Shown here piece after piece: positions 47,201 through 59,610 of a stretch of 64,000 nucleotides of DNA (position 1 is its first letter; every line of letters begins with the position of its first letter). The notes beneath the pieces are model-generated. The model was not told the DNA's origin. It did no database searches and saw only the letters and a list, made by a program, of their open reading frames with translations. Source of the DNA: Coffea arabica (lineage: Eukaryota > Streptophyta > Magnoliopsida > Gentianales > Rubiaceae); contig NC_092312.1 in the NCBI RefSeq assembly GCF_036785885.1, forward strand, positions 18,990,001 to 19,054,000, given 5' to 3'. The position numbers and the translations under genes are program-made.

Positions 47201-48961
47201 TCCAATACTCGAACAATTGAAGCAGAGGAACAGAAATGCATATACATTCATTCATTCCCATTACAGCCACCACTAGGCAGTAGCAAATACAATTAAACAG
47301 ACTTAAAGCCGTCAGTCGTCACCGTCTCATCACGGCCGTGTTGCCGTCGCCGGTAAAGTGCAGTACCCTATCTTTTAAACTGATTTTTCGAAGTTGTTTA
47401 ATGATCAAAGGAAATTTTATTTGGAAAATTTAATTGAAATGTGGTGAATTTTTTTTTCCCTGTAAAGCCTTGAATTTTCCGCCAAAATTTCTGCACTTTT
47501 GAGTTTAAAGTTGCGGTTGTGCAATTTCGAATATAGATAGTACTGGCTTTTTCAGGTTTGAGAAAATCGAAGTTTTTTGTGAAAAGAAATTTTATGTTTT
47601 TACATTTTTTAGGGTTCTGATGTTGTTTTTGCAGATACTTTCTGGGCGAAGTTCGTTTTGCTTTTGGGCTTATTATTTATTTATCTGCTTACTGTTATAC
47701 TTTTAGCATTATCAGCTTCTCTTAGGTTTCATTTTAGTTATGGAGCTCCCAGTAGTTTCATTGACACTGTAACAGGAACTTAGGCTGTTTTTTGGTTCGT
47801 TTAGAGAATTGGAATTGTTATCCCATATATATTAAAAAAAATATTTCTCTCTTAATGAAAATGTTGACATTTGGCGGCAGATAGGAGTGTGGTCTCTGGC
47901 TTAGGTAGGACGGATTGCATGAAGTGTGCGTTTGTTCCATGCCTGTCTGTTTTTCTTATTCTTTCCATTTTAAATAGGCAGAAAAATATGTTCATTACAG
48001 GAAAAGTAATCAATTGTGCATGGTAGACGTGGTTCAGGAATGAGACAAAAGGGGAAAATGCATATACTTCTCTTCCAAGTAAATTGACGCATAAGGTTAA
48101 AGTGTATGCTTAAATCTCTGCCAGGGTCGTAGTAACTGCAAACAGCTCATATGGATTGCTTTTGTTTTTTTTTTCCCCTCCTTTATATTCATCCCTGTTG
48201 TCAGATTAACAGAAAATGGGGGTTTTAATTGGAAAGATAATTTACTCGGACAAATTATTATCTTTTTTTTCCCTTTCATTTTCCTTTCTTTTTCTCCAAT
48301 CAAGGAGTGACCTTTGAAGTTAGTGCTATGCTTGATTGATTCCAGACTTTGTTTCTTTGATAGTGATGGCAGCCTGTAAAGCTCAAATTGGTTTGAAGAA
48401 ATAATGGAGAAGATTCATAAGTTATAACTGGCTTTAAGCTGATAGAAGTTTGAGGCTGTATCAGGTAACTTGACGAATGAATCCTTGAGCTTCTTGGAGT
48501 CTGCTGATCTAATTTTTTTTTAAAATTTTTATTATCTAACCATGGGTATGAGATAAAAGAACAGTGAGAGGAATAAAGAACCAAAGTTTGACTCTTATTT
48601 GAAGATGCCATTCACATCGAACAAGGGGAAACTTGGGCTCTCTCCAGCACTTCCACTGCATTAACCCATCTTTCCCTGCTCTTGGTTCACCAGCTGGATG
48701 TCTTCTGACTAATTAGTTGCTCTGTACCTTTTACTGTTTATATAAAAATTGGGGAAGGGGCAAGCAATAATTCTGGTTTCAGCTAGTCAGAATATTACAT
48801 TGGAGAATGGTGTGTATTGTCTTCATTTCCAAATTCTGAGTATTTGTTACCTTGTTATACTTTACAGGGATTAGGCAGAGCATTATAATATTCAGATGCT
48901 GAAGTTTGCTGGATGACTTGTCTCAGTTTTACTTACAACTTGTTTTTGTTTTCAATGATAG
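47201..48961 (+). other. 5' leader and 5' UTR intron of the FAR1-ALDH6 gene (predicted)
   Basis: A GC-richer segment ends at CGTCGCCG|GTAAAG (donor at 47353) and the next good acceptor in front of the start codon is ATGATAG at 48961. That gives an untranslated first exon ending at 47352 and a 1.6-kb leader intron. The first-exon start is a guess. An alternative upstream coding exon cannot be excluded. Confidence 0.35.
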
Positions 48962-48964
48962 GTC

Positions 48965-49513
48965 ATGACTAGTTACATGGAGTTAAATGATACCCTCCAG
49001 ATGCTTCCACCTCCACCCGGGAGCTTCATTGATCGTGAAGAACTTATTCAACATGTTGGGGAGTTTGCTTTGTCCCAGGGATATGTTGTTACTATTAAAC
49101 AGTCTAAGAAGGACAAAGTGGTAGTGCTTGGATGTGACAGAGGAGGTGTTTATAGAAACAGACGTAAACCTGTTGATGAGTCCTCTGGTGAACTTGCTCG
49201 CAAAAGAAAAACTGGTTCACGGCTCACAAACTGTCCTTTTGAACTTGTGGGTAAGAAAGAAGATGGCTTATGGGTACTCACTGTTAAGAATGGTTCTCAC
49301 AACCATGAAGCCCTCAAGGACATATCTGAGCATCCCTCTGCTCGTCGCTTCACAGAAAAAGAAGTCATGCTAATTAAGGAGATGACAGAAGCTGGTCTGA
49401 AACCACGCCAAATTTTAAAGAGACTAAGACAAAGCAATCCAGAGCTTTTGTCAACACCAAAGCATGTTTACAATGTCAAAGCCAAGCTGCGACAAGGAAA
49501 TCTTACAGGTTGA
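48965..49513 (+). other. FAR1 DNA-binding exon (also a 182-residue open frame if unspliced)
   Basis: The domain is the WRKY-GCM1-like zinc finger shared by FAR1/FHY3 proteins and Mutator transposases: [18 protein letters not shown] gives the first Cys, [14 protein letters not shown] the second, and NGSHNHE the two His. [20 protein letters not shown] and [15 protein letters not shown] match the stretch before the transposase domain in MULE proteins. That transposase domain is missing here. Spliced, the exon ends at 49508 (phase 1) and continues into the presequence-like exon. Unspliced it stops two codons later (LTG-stop), so a short FAR1-only protein is possible. It is a domesticated transposase head by family logic; its binding site is unknown. 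Confidence 0.85.
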
Positions 49514-52500
49514 GCCTCCTGTCATACCCTTTTGCGATTTCTCACGTTTAGGACTCTTTTATTTTCTTTTTCATTCTGGATGTTGTACTGATCATTACAC
49601 CGAGTGCTCCTCTCTCTCTCTCCGCCCCTCGCATTTTTGTTACATGGTAATTTTCTTACCTGTATACTTGTTGCTTACAGTAGAAATTAGTTTGATATCT
49701 CTCTGGTTAAACTGCTACATGTCTTGTTTACTCGAAAGTTTATTTGGGTGGGAAAAGCAAAGAGTATCATATGTATATGTGTGTAGTAATCATCGAGTCA
49801 ACAACCTAGAGTTATAGGGTGTAGACTGAAGATGTATGTCCAGGGAGTTATCTTCTCAAATCAATGATGCTGTGTATTGCCGAATTACTTCTGCATAGTT
49901 AAAGTTATCTACTTTGTGCTTTAATCATGCTGCATACCTTTCAGTTTGGAGCCTCATGAGCTCAAGTGAACAGAATGAACTACAGCTCTTCAGATTGCTT
50001 GATCCTTTAAAATTCATAATGATAATTACGTACACTATACCTGCCCATTTGAATGTTAAGTTCTACTTGAGCACATTTGTTTGTCTTGATCTGCAAAGCT
50101 CCTTTGCGAGATCCTGAGCTCTGCAATTGTAGAATTTTGTTGAGAATATCAAACCTTTCTTGGTTAGTTGCCCTTGTTTTATTGCAAGATGTGGCTGACA
50201 TGTGGAGTAATCTAGTTGAGTTAGATCTGCCTAGTTAACTTGGGTTTATTTATCTTCATACTGCAGTGAGGAGATTAAAAACATTAAGACCTCAAGCATC
50301 TGTTGAGGGTAACTCTCAGCCTTCAACAACTAATGAGCCATCATGGAGGAAACGATATCCTCCGGTAAGCTTTGCACTAGTCAATCAACAATGTTGTACA
50401 ACAACCTTGAGATTTTCCTTTTTGGATGCATGAGAAATGTGTCAATTGTTATAGTTTTAGCTTATGACTGTTCTGTTGTCAAGGTTGGTTACAATGAGTT
50501 AACTGGGGCCTAAATGAGTTGATAGTTTGTTTAGTTCTGATTCATTTGTTCCATTGGATTGCATGCTTGTCTAGAATGGTATAAAAAGTTGCTTCTGTAG
50601 CTTATGCTAAATACAGGATCTTGTCTAGTCCAATTTAACATTTTGTCAAGAATCATAGTCTCACAGCGTTTTTTGCAATATTAACATGAACATATTTGCT
50701 GGTCACACAAGAATAATGTACTTAGGCAATCAATTGCAAATTTAGACTCCAAAAATTATGCAGGAATGACATTAGAAGTCCAGATTTTCTGTTCCGATGT
50801 TCCCATATCCCGTTTGTGAGTGTTTTTAACTTGTATGTCTTGGAACTATATTGTTTCATGCATATTTGTTAATGCTATAGTTTTTGAACATCATGACTTT
50901 TGTAAGTGTATATTTCATTGTGAAAGATTTGAAATTGATAACCGCTTATGTTCAAAGTACGATCGTAGGGCAATTCATTCCACAACCCACCATAATTTTC
51001 TAACTGTATATGTAGGAATAAACGTCATGAAGTTTACAACACATTCTGAATACACTGTCCAACTCAACCTCCAAATTTGATTGTTAAATAATAAGCAGCT
51101 ATATAGTTGTATATGGTAGTTCATTTACTCTGACTAATTTTTCCATTGATGCTTTGTGATTGCTCTAACATTTTGTTTCTTTTTGCCATCTCTTTTTTGT
51201 ATGATGAAGGACTTCAAAAGCCTAAAAAATTATTACACAAAAATCAACACCTGCACGAGTATTTGTTTCATGTGGAGTGATATGGTGTACTGACTTTGGG
51301 TTTTGGGCTATGCAAGCACTTATTTCTCCCCTACTTTGTTTTCTGAGTGAGTCAGCTTGGACTCGTGATTAAGCTTCACTAGTCAATTGGACGCTCTCAG
51401 ATGCCATAATGAAGCAATTTGTAGATACAAAATATGACTAACTATCAAATTGATTGTTCCGTTTAACTGTAGTCATGGTATATTGTCGTATGGATCTTTT
51501 AAGATGAACCTTTCCTACAGAAGGAAGATGATCTCTTGCTCCATCAGTTCTGCAGCCTCCTTACTTTCACTCTCTGAAAATGTTATATTTCCTGATTCCA
51601 AGTCCAAAAAAATAATATACTTCTTTTCTTGGTTCGTTCATTCTTTGTGTCTCAATTATCGAATTGCAAGTGTTCTTTCTTTGCCTGTCAATTGTCGAAG
51701 TGCAAGTGGATGTTTATAAGTTGTGCGATGTAATATACTTTACTTTGAAAAAGTAGAGGATGATGTGGGGTTAAAATATATGTTGTGATGGATTGCTTGT
51801 TTCTTGGTATGTTCTGCAGAGGGTACCTAATCTGATTGGTGGTAGGTTTGTTGACTCTCAATCATCAATATCCATTGACGTTATAAACCCTGTAAGTTCA
51901 GATAGCTCTAATCTCTCTCTCTCTCTCTCAGATTAATCAATGAATTCATCAAGAAAAGTACTTGTCTTGGGGAAAAAGGATTAGAAATTGTCTTACTAAG
52001 ATACACAGTTAATGCAGATTGCTGATGTTGTCCATTTGGCCCAATAAATTTATAGCCTCAAATTGAATTTTACCTATCATATTTACCAAGTTAGTTTGTT
52101 GCCTTTCTTATTTTTTATAGTGTTATTTATCTATGAAGTGTTGACAGGCAACACAGCAAGTGGTATCACAAGTCCCTTTGACAACTGCTGAGGAATTTAA
52201 GGCTGCTGTTTTCGCAGCAAAAAGAGCTTTTCCCTCGTGGCGGAACACACCTGTCACAACACGTCAACGCATTATGTTCAAGCTTCAAGAACTCATCCGA
52301 AGAGATGTCGTATGTTTGCTTGATTCTTTTGGATACTATCAGTTACATCATAATTTTTCGCTAACTGAGGAACGTATGTCCTTTAGGAGAAGATTGCCCT
52401 TAATATTACGACCGAGCAGGGAAAGGCGTTGAAGGATGCATATAATGATGTGGATCGTGGGCTTGGTAAGTGCATTTTCTGTCCTTGGTTCTTCATTTAG

Positions 52501-55500
52501 ATCTTGACTCAGGAGACTGTTGGACTTGAGTGGAATTTGCAGTTCCGTTGTTTAGGGTAATAAATTTTGAGGAAAGTTGGGTTTAGTAGACCTTGAATTT
52601 CTACCATTGAGATCACTCCAAAGATGGTTGGATTTCTTTGCAGTATATCTAATATTTAAGATATTGTTTTATCTTTTGGCTTCATTAACTTTTCTCAAAA
52701 GAAAATAGAAAATAATTGATTCCATTCACCTTTTGTGATATATACCAGGTGTTAAAGTGGAACGGGTAGAAAGTTTTTATTTACTTTTATTTGCTGGATT
52801 TCTTTAGCTGAAAGGTTTTTCTTCAGATTGGTGTTCAGATAAACAATATTCTTATTTGAACAGTGAGCTGTTTGCACCATAAAGTTTGAATTTTCTTCTG
52901 TAGAGGTGGTGGAACATGCTTGTGGAATGGCAACTCTGCAGATGGGCGACTTTGCATCTAATATATCTAACGGGATTGATTCTTACAGTATTAGAGAGCC
53001 TCTGGGTGTTTGTGCTGGGATTTCGCCTCACAACTTTCCCGCAATGATTCCATTATGGGTAAGCTTTTCATGTCTCTTGAATTTTGCCTGTGTAACCTAC
53101 ATCTTCTTGCTTACACTGTTCAATTGTTTGTGAACTATGGATTTATGACTGTTTCTGTTGTTTACTGTTGACTATATCCTGCAAAAATGTGAGAAAGCCT
53201 ATTTGAGATGGACAGTGTTTCCTATGTTTGTATGTTGGTTGACTGCTTCAACTATTGTTTTCAGTGTATTGCAATTCCATTGTTAATCCATGATTTTGTA
53301 TTATCTGTCTTTTACAGTGATTCTGTTCTTGTGGTTTTCAAACTTGCTGCAGATGATTCCAATTGCAGTTACATGTGGCAACACCTTCATATTGAAACCA
53401 TCAGAGAAAGCTCCAGGTAATTATGTTTTATTGCATAAACATCATAGCTGCAGCAATATAGAGGAAACCTTTTATAACTAACAACTTAAAGCTTTAAGTG
53501 GAAATGCTGGATCCATTTGTTAAAGACCTCCCTATATGATATTAGCTACCACTTTCCAGTTTCAAGCTGATTCTGAAGTGTTTGTCCCAATACTCATTGA
53601 TTGCATTTGCATTGTTTTCACATCTGTTTTCTGATTTCCCTTTCCTGTTTGAATGCATTATTGATTTTTTCTAGCTGTGCTTGGTCATAAAATTTACATT
53701 TTCTCATTTTTCAATACTGCAGGGGCTTGTATGCTACTTTCCGAACTAGCAATGGAAGCTGGTTTGCCTAATGGTGTCCTCAATATGGTTCATGGCACAA
53801 ATGTAAGATTGACTATTTTGTTAGCAGGCTGTGTTGGTTGTTTCTTGGTTTCATCAAAATCTAAAAAGAGTGAAAAAAGATTATTTGCTTCTATTTTACA
53901 CAGCAGTGGAGATATTCTGTTTTGTATTCTAATTCCACTTGTTTTATCTAAGATGCTTTTGTTTACAGCTACTACAAGTGAATTATTGTGGTTATGCCAT
54001 TTTCCTTTTCTGCAATCCCCATAACTTTATTTACATTGCCCCATTTGCTTATGTCCAGGTTGATAGTTTCTGTAGTCATGATTCATGACCATTATGTTTC
54101 TGCAATACATCATACTTCTCTTTCTGTGCAGGATATTGTCAATGCCATCTGTGATGACGAGAATATAAAAGCTGTATCTTTTGTTGGTTCAGATGCCGTG
54201 AGTTTCCTCCCAGTACTTCTTAGATGGCTACCTCCATATTCGATGTAAAAATGTTGCACTAAGTTCTTTAGCTTCAGATTTTATTCAAAAATTCTTCCCG
54301 TTTTACATATTCTAATCTGCTACAACTATGGCTGCATTCCTGTTACATGACATTGGTTTGCTTTTACCAATGTTTTCCTCACCTTCAGCTGCTTAGTGAA
54401 TTATTTGCCTAGTTATGGCCATTTTCTATGAATGTGGCTGTGAGGTTTTAAATTATTACCCTGATCTATCTGTTGTATCTGTATTTCAAGGCTGGGAGGT
54501 ACGTTCATGAAAGAGCATCAGCTAGTGGTAAACGCATTCAAGTAAGTGGGTCTTTTTTTATGCCAGTGACTGTTTTACTCCAGTCGCGGAAAAGTGTTGA
54601 AGTTGTAATCCTTTGGTTAGTCGATAATTCTTTATAGGCCAACATTGGAGCCAAGAATTTTGCAGTTGTCATGCCTGATGCAAATGTGGATGCTACTCTG
54701 AATGCTTTAGTTGCTGCTGGTTTTGGAGCTGCTGGACAAAGGTGTACGGCAGTTAGCACGGTGATTTTTGTTGGAAGGTCAAAGTTATGGTATTATTGGC
54801 TCTTGCTTTCTTCCCTTCTATGTTCATTTTTATGTTTACATGATTCATCCTCATTGCCGTCTGATCTAAATAATTGGCTTTGCATCTTATTTGGAGTTCA
54901 TCATAAATCCACTCTCATAACCACTAGGGCTAGCCCAGTAACTGCTGGTAGAATGTTAGAAGGCTGACAGGCTTGTGTATAGGGGTTTCAAATGCCTCCT
55001 CCCTCCAGTTGCCTACGTGTACCAAAGAAAAATATTCTTGCTCTTATCCAGCCTCCCGTTTTACCGAATTATGCAGGTATAGAGGGTTTTGGTCCGACTC
55101 AATCTGTAAAAGAATGGCAGAATGCTTTCCTGTCTCATATCTTTTCTATTCGAGGATCATAAGCTGAACCTAAGTTAGAATTGCAGAGCTGTCAATTCAT
55201 TTGGAGGGTCAAATAAGATACAATAACAACCTTAATTCTTGTACTTAAGACTGACACTTGTCATGACAAGTCTGAAAGTTGAGTAGAACCATATTTTTGG
55301 GAAATTGTTCATGTAAGTCCCCTTGAAGTGACCTTGAATCAGCCCCACCCCCCCCCCTTTCTTTGACCATGAATGGATGACTGTACGCTGTGAGGTATGG
55401 CTATCAGGTCACTATCACTAGCTTTTAGTTGGGCAATGCATCTAGCTTATGCAGACAATGAAGGTAAAGACTTAAAAAAGATAATATCTAAGTGCATCAC

Positions 55501-58500
55501 AAGTCATGAATCCTCCTTTATGTAGGTCCAACCGTGCAGCATACAGTGCTCAAGATGTATAAAATACTTAGTTCTATTACATTTGGCTGGTTTGATAAGA
55601 TGAAGGCAAATTACTTGGTTTGTGTTTAAGTTCTTCTATTGCCCAAAAACTATCTACATATTTGATCTGGGTAACAACTTTGGCCTGAACTGAAATGTGG
55701 AAAACCAATGGAATAGCCTACAATTAGTATTTGCACTTCGAAAGGTGTTCTTTTTTGAACTTAAAATCAAATGTCTGGTGAAGAGTAATGGACTAAAACC
55801 TTTAGGCCATGTACTTGTAGAAGATACAGTTGATGTATCGTTTATTCTTGAAAGAGCTATATCCCAGGAGATGCCACTGTTCTTGTTCTTTTGTTTTTAT
55901 TTTATATTGCTGCTTAAATTTTTTAGAACTTGTACATGTTATCATTGTTCTCCTAAAGTAAAGATCTTTGTTCTGCCGTTGCTTAAAATTTAAAGCCTAT
56001 TGAACTTAGAGAATTTTGTTTGCTCTTGCTTTTCGTGTTTTCCACCTGAGGGGACCCGCTGTAGTTGGCTGAATTTTCAGTGGATAAAACTTGGCTTACA
56101 TGTATAGTATATGTAATTTAGGTACTCCATAGCACAAACTCTTTCCATGGCTATTGAAATTTCTTTGGACTTCTAATGCTTCTAAAGTTGAATATATCAA
56201 CTTCATGGCTGTGGAAGGATCTTCATGGTGGATATTGGTGCATAATTATGATGGACAATGTGATGGCACTTCTCAGGGAAGACAAACTGGTGGAGAGGGC
56301 CAAAGCACTTAAAGTAAATGCAGGAACTGAACCTGATGCAGATGTTGGCCCAGTGATTTGCAAGCCGGTGAGCTCATATGTTGTCCATTGCATAATTTCC
56401 TCCTCCATGAATTTTGAAGAAAATAGAAATTGGGTTAAATTGAAGACTTGGAATTGACTTATGGCTTTCTTTTCCTTCACATTGATGTGCTGTTTTCCTG
56501 GCACAAGCAAGTTTTCTGTAATCCATTTATGTGGGCTTTGAGCTATCTTATTACTACTCTTTTTGACTGAGTTGTGCTTATTTGCAAGAACTGCCAAATA
56601 TCTATAGGTCAAGGAACGGATATGCAAATTGATCCAAGCTGGTGTTGATGATGGAGCCAGATTAGTTCTTGATGGGAGACAAATTGTGGTACGTGTGTAT
56701 CATTTGCTTATGTACTTGATTAGCACCAGAATGTTTGCACAACAATGTACTGTGCATATGCTGAAGGCTGAAAACAGTCTCCAATTGAAAATCTGAATTA
56801 GAAAATGAACAGAACATCTGCTTATCAAGGATCTTTGAACCTTGAGGATAGGTGGCTCATCTGGTGTCTCTCGAGCATAGAAATTTACCTTTTTGTATCA
56901 TGTTTTTCTTCTACAAGTTTCTGGAATCTGCATTTTAGAAATCCAGTGTCAATTAGGAGAATAAATCCTTGCCGAATGGAACACGGGTATTAACTTTTGG
57001 AAGCACAGTAGCTTTCTTTTTCTTAATTTCAAGGAACCAATATGAAAAGAGTAAGAGGGCATCTGAGTAATATAGTGCTCGATAATGCTTCTATTGTTTC
57101 CTTTTATTCTTCAAAAAGGCAAACTAATGACATGAAATTTTGCCCAGAGATGTAGGAATGCAGATCGTCATAGAGAGTCTCAGTTGTACCTTTGTCTGTA
57201 ATTTCAAAGAACCAATATGAAAGAGCAAGATCCGAGTAGCATAGTGTTCAGTAATTCTTCAATAGTTTCTATCAAATTATCAAGAGCAAACTGATTACAT
57301 GAAGTTTTGCAGGGTGTGTGTGTGTGTTCTGAATATGAAGAAAGTTAAAACATCTGAGCTTATAAGAACAGGCATGATTGTTAGATATGTAGAAGCATAC
57401 AAATTGGGGCTAGCATTCCTCGAGACAATATTATTGTTGTTATTGCCTCAATTTGATAGGTAATTGGGGGAAAATATTTGTTTTAGCAAGCCAACTTTTT
57501 ATGTGTTAAGACATTTTATTGTGCAGTTCTTTTCTTCCCCTCTATTTTCAGATCTATGTTGGTTTACTTATGTTTACCTTTTCCATGGATGACAAACAGG
57601 TTCCACAATTTGAGCTGGGCAATTTTATTGGTCCATCAGTCTTGTTTGATGTCACAGAGGACATGGAAATCTATAAGGTGTAATATTGCATGATTCCACC
57701 ACTTTAATTGGTCCATCAGTCTTTGTTTGTTTTTAGTGTAAAGAAAAAGAAAGAAAAAATAAGCTAATAATTTATCTTGGCCTATGCAGGAGGGAGTGTC
57801 TGGTCCAGTTCTCCTGTGTATGCAGGTTCGTCTATCATTGCTCTTATACTCCTATTTGAAGTTTTTATTTTTGTTTTTGTGGCTAAAGTTTCATTAAAAA
57901 AATGCAATTCTGTTAACATTTGTATCCCTCCCTTGGCTTTTTTCTGCAGGCCAATAGCTTAGACGAGGCCATTAACATTATCAACAGAAATAAGTAATTT
58001 TTTTTTAATAGTTTCTCTTTTTCGACTAATAGTTTCAATTCTTCAGGTCTTGCTACGAATATGTCTATTGCGTTCCTTAGTGCATTCTTCCTGTCTTATT
58101 TGAGACTCTTTATTGGAGCAGATATGGCGTTGGAGCTTCTATATTTACTGCATCTGGTGCAGCTGCAAGGAAATTCCAGGCTGAAATCGAGTCTGGGCAG
58201 GTACATGTGTTTGCCTTTTTAGATGTTGACTCTTGGGACTCTGGGAGCTTGAAAATATAAGTAGAATTTGAGGCCTGAGGAAGCTCCAAATTTGTGAAGA
58301 TAGTTTGCTCTTTCATTACAATCTCAAGTGGAAATTTATCTTCAATTTGCAAAACATTTGACTCTCAATTAACTGAAGTCAAGTCAAATTATTGAAGTAG
58401 TTGTGAAATTTTAACACTAAAAGCATATCCCTGGCCATCAGTGAAATTTCCTTTCCCTTAAAGTTTACATATACCATCACTTGACTCAGGTAGGAAATTT

Positions 58501-59091
58501 CTTTGTGTTGATTTTAAGTTATCATCAATTGACTCAGGTTGGCATAAATGTTGCGGTTCCTGCTCCATTGCCATTTGTTTCGTTCACTGGGTCCAAGGGT
58601 TCTTTTGCCGGAGATCTGAATTTCTATGGTAAACCATCATATCTTCTTTTACAGTTTGATATAATAGCTTTTACATGCTAGGTTGGAGGGTCTTGGTTCT
58701 GGGCCACCGGTAAAGAAAGCCTTTTCAACTTACAGGCAAAGCAGGAGTTCACTTCTACACACAGATCAAAACTGTGACTCAGCAGTGGAAGGATTTTCTT
58801 AATGGCGATGGGGCATCTGCAGAATTTCCGTCACAGGATCTCCTAGGGTTGACACCAACAATGCAACCACCAGATTTTCCAAGTAATGACACAGTATCTT
58901 TGGGATTAAATTCAAGGGATTTCTCAAATGGTGATGGAGCATCTCTGGGGTTGAATGACGGAGAATTTTCGAGTAGTGATGGGGAATCACTGCCAGAAAA
59001 ACATTCAAAGGATGTTATACCCAACAGTGGTGACGGAATTTCCCCAACAGTGTCACCATCGAATGGACTAAACTGGACTCTCAATTTTTAG
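48965..59091 (+). CDS. FAR1-domain / methylmalonate-semialdehyde dehydrogenase (ALDH6) fusion
   Basis: Nineteen exons, all frame-consistent: 48965-49508, 50267-50364, 51820-51891, 52148-52309, 52387-52465, 52904-53058, 53353-53416, 53723-53802, 54132-54197, 54491-54541, 54638-54789, 56277-56367, 56608-56688, 57600-57677, 57790-57825, 57950-57993, 58122-58200, 58538-58628, 58736-59091; 2379 nt, 792 residues. Residues 1-181 are a FAR1-type zinc-finger DNA-binding domain. 182-214 resemble an ALDH6 mitochondrial presequence. 215 to about 694 are ALDH6, which normally makes propionyl- or acetyl-CoA in valine and pyrimidine catabolism. Kept: [16 protein letters not shown] and the nucleophile Cys493 (GQRCTAVST). 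Altered: EEIFGPV is EGVSGPV (592-598), removing the NAD-ribose-binding Glu and Phe; GAKNH is GAKNF. The last 98 residues form a new tail with three 15-residue repeats. Exon 2 has no ATG and an in-frame stop lies upstream of it, so the ALDH part needs an upstream exon. The FAR1 exon could also be used alone by reading into its intron. Confidence 0.8.
57000..57315. repeat. Imperfect direct duplication in intron 13 of the fusion gene
   Basis: About 57027-57160 and about 57200-57312 share phrases in the same order: TTTCAA(G/A)GAACCAATATGAAA, GAGTA(A/G)(T/C)ATAGTG, CTATTGTTTC / AATAGTTTC, GCAAACT(A/G)AT and ACATGAA(A/G)TTTTGC. This is a local tandem duplication of about 170 bases that has diverged. 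Confidence 0.6.
58873..59007 (+). repeat. Three in-frame 45-bp repeats in the last coding exon
   Basis: 58873-58917, 58918-58962 and 58963-59007 encode [30 protein letters not shown] and [16 protein letters not shown] partial unit ([17 protein letters not shown]) precedes them. The repeats are acidic and rich in Ser, Gly and Asp, so they look disordered. Confidence 0.75.
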
Positions 59092-59344
59092 CACCGTCAT
59101 TGTTCTTCATTTCTAATTCTGAGCGTGTACTTCATTTTCATAGTTGTGGAAGTATATTTTCTGCTAAATTTAGGTCCTTTTCTTGATTTAAAATAAAAGG
59201 AAAGAAATAAAAACTGAGGTACTGTTGACTTTTATCTTTAGTTCCAACTTCAAAATTTGAACTTAAGTCTGGGCAGGACACTTTCCAAGTCGGATAAGTA
59301 ACTTGTTGCCTGAGATTTTTACGTTGTCTGAAACAGTTCCGTGC
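59092..59344 (+). other. 3' UTR of the FAR1-ALDH6 gene
   Basis: AT-rich downstream sequence with an AATAAAAGG polyadenylation-like signal near 59191 followed by AAATAAAAAC. The transcript probably ends about 59210-59230. Confidence 0.5.
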
Positions 59345-59610
59345 TGCAATGCTCCACTGGTGTCAAAATGGAGGCTAATTCCTTAAAATATATGTAAAAA
59401 AAAAAAACAATCCGCCAAATGGACCTCTGACACGGGATGTTTTTCATTTTATACGTGCCGTGCTGATTCAGCACGACCGCATAATTAAAATCCCTCACCC
59501 GGCCAACCACACTGGCAAATGTCTGCAAAAAAAGACAGATGTCTGCAGAAAGAGCTCAGTCGTAGCCGTGTTGACTGGGCAGGGCTGCCGCTGGCACAAA
59601 GCCTGTTGGA
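59345..59610. repeat. Left member of an inverted repeat pair
   Basis: This segment matches the reverse complement of 61665-61960: GCTAATTCCTTAAAATATAT plus a poly-A tract plus CAAT(C)CGCCAAATG, TCATTTTATACGTG, GTGCTGATTCAGCACG, GCATAATTAAAATCCC, CGGCCAACCACACT and AGTCGTAGCCGTGTTGACTG. The two copies point towards each other and enclose 2 kb containing a hAT element. GTGCTGATTCAGCAC is itself a near-perfect palindrome. Confidence 0.7.

Noticed and set aside
46964-47296. 110-codon frame upstream of the FAR1-ALDH6 gene
   Set aside because: No domain and overlaps the likely promoter and leader. Kept only as part of that region.
58779-59084. 101-codon minus frame opposite the ALDH6 tail
   Set aside because: Shadow of the repeat-containing last exon. 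It is open only because the repeats are regular.
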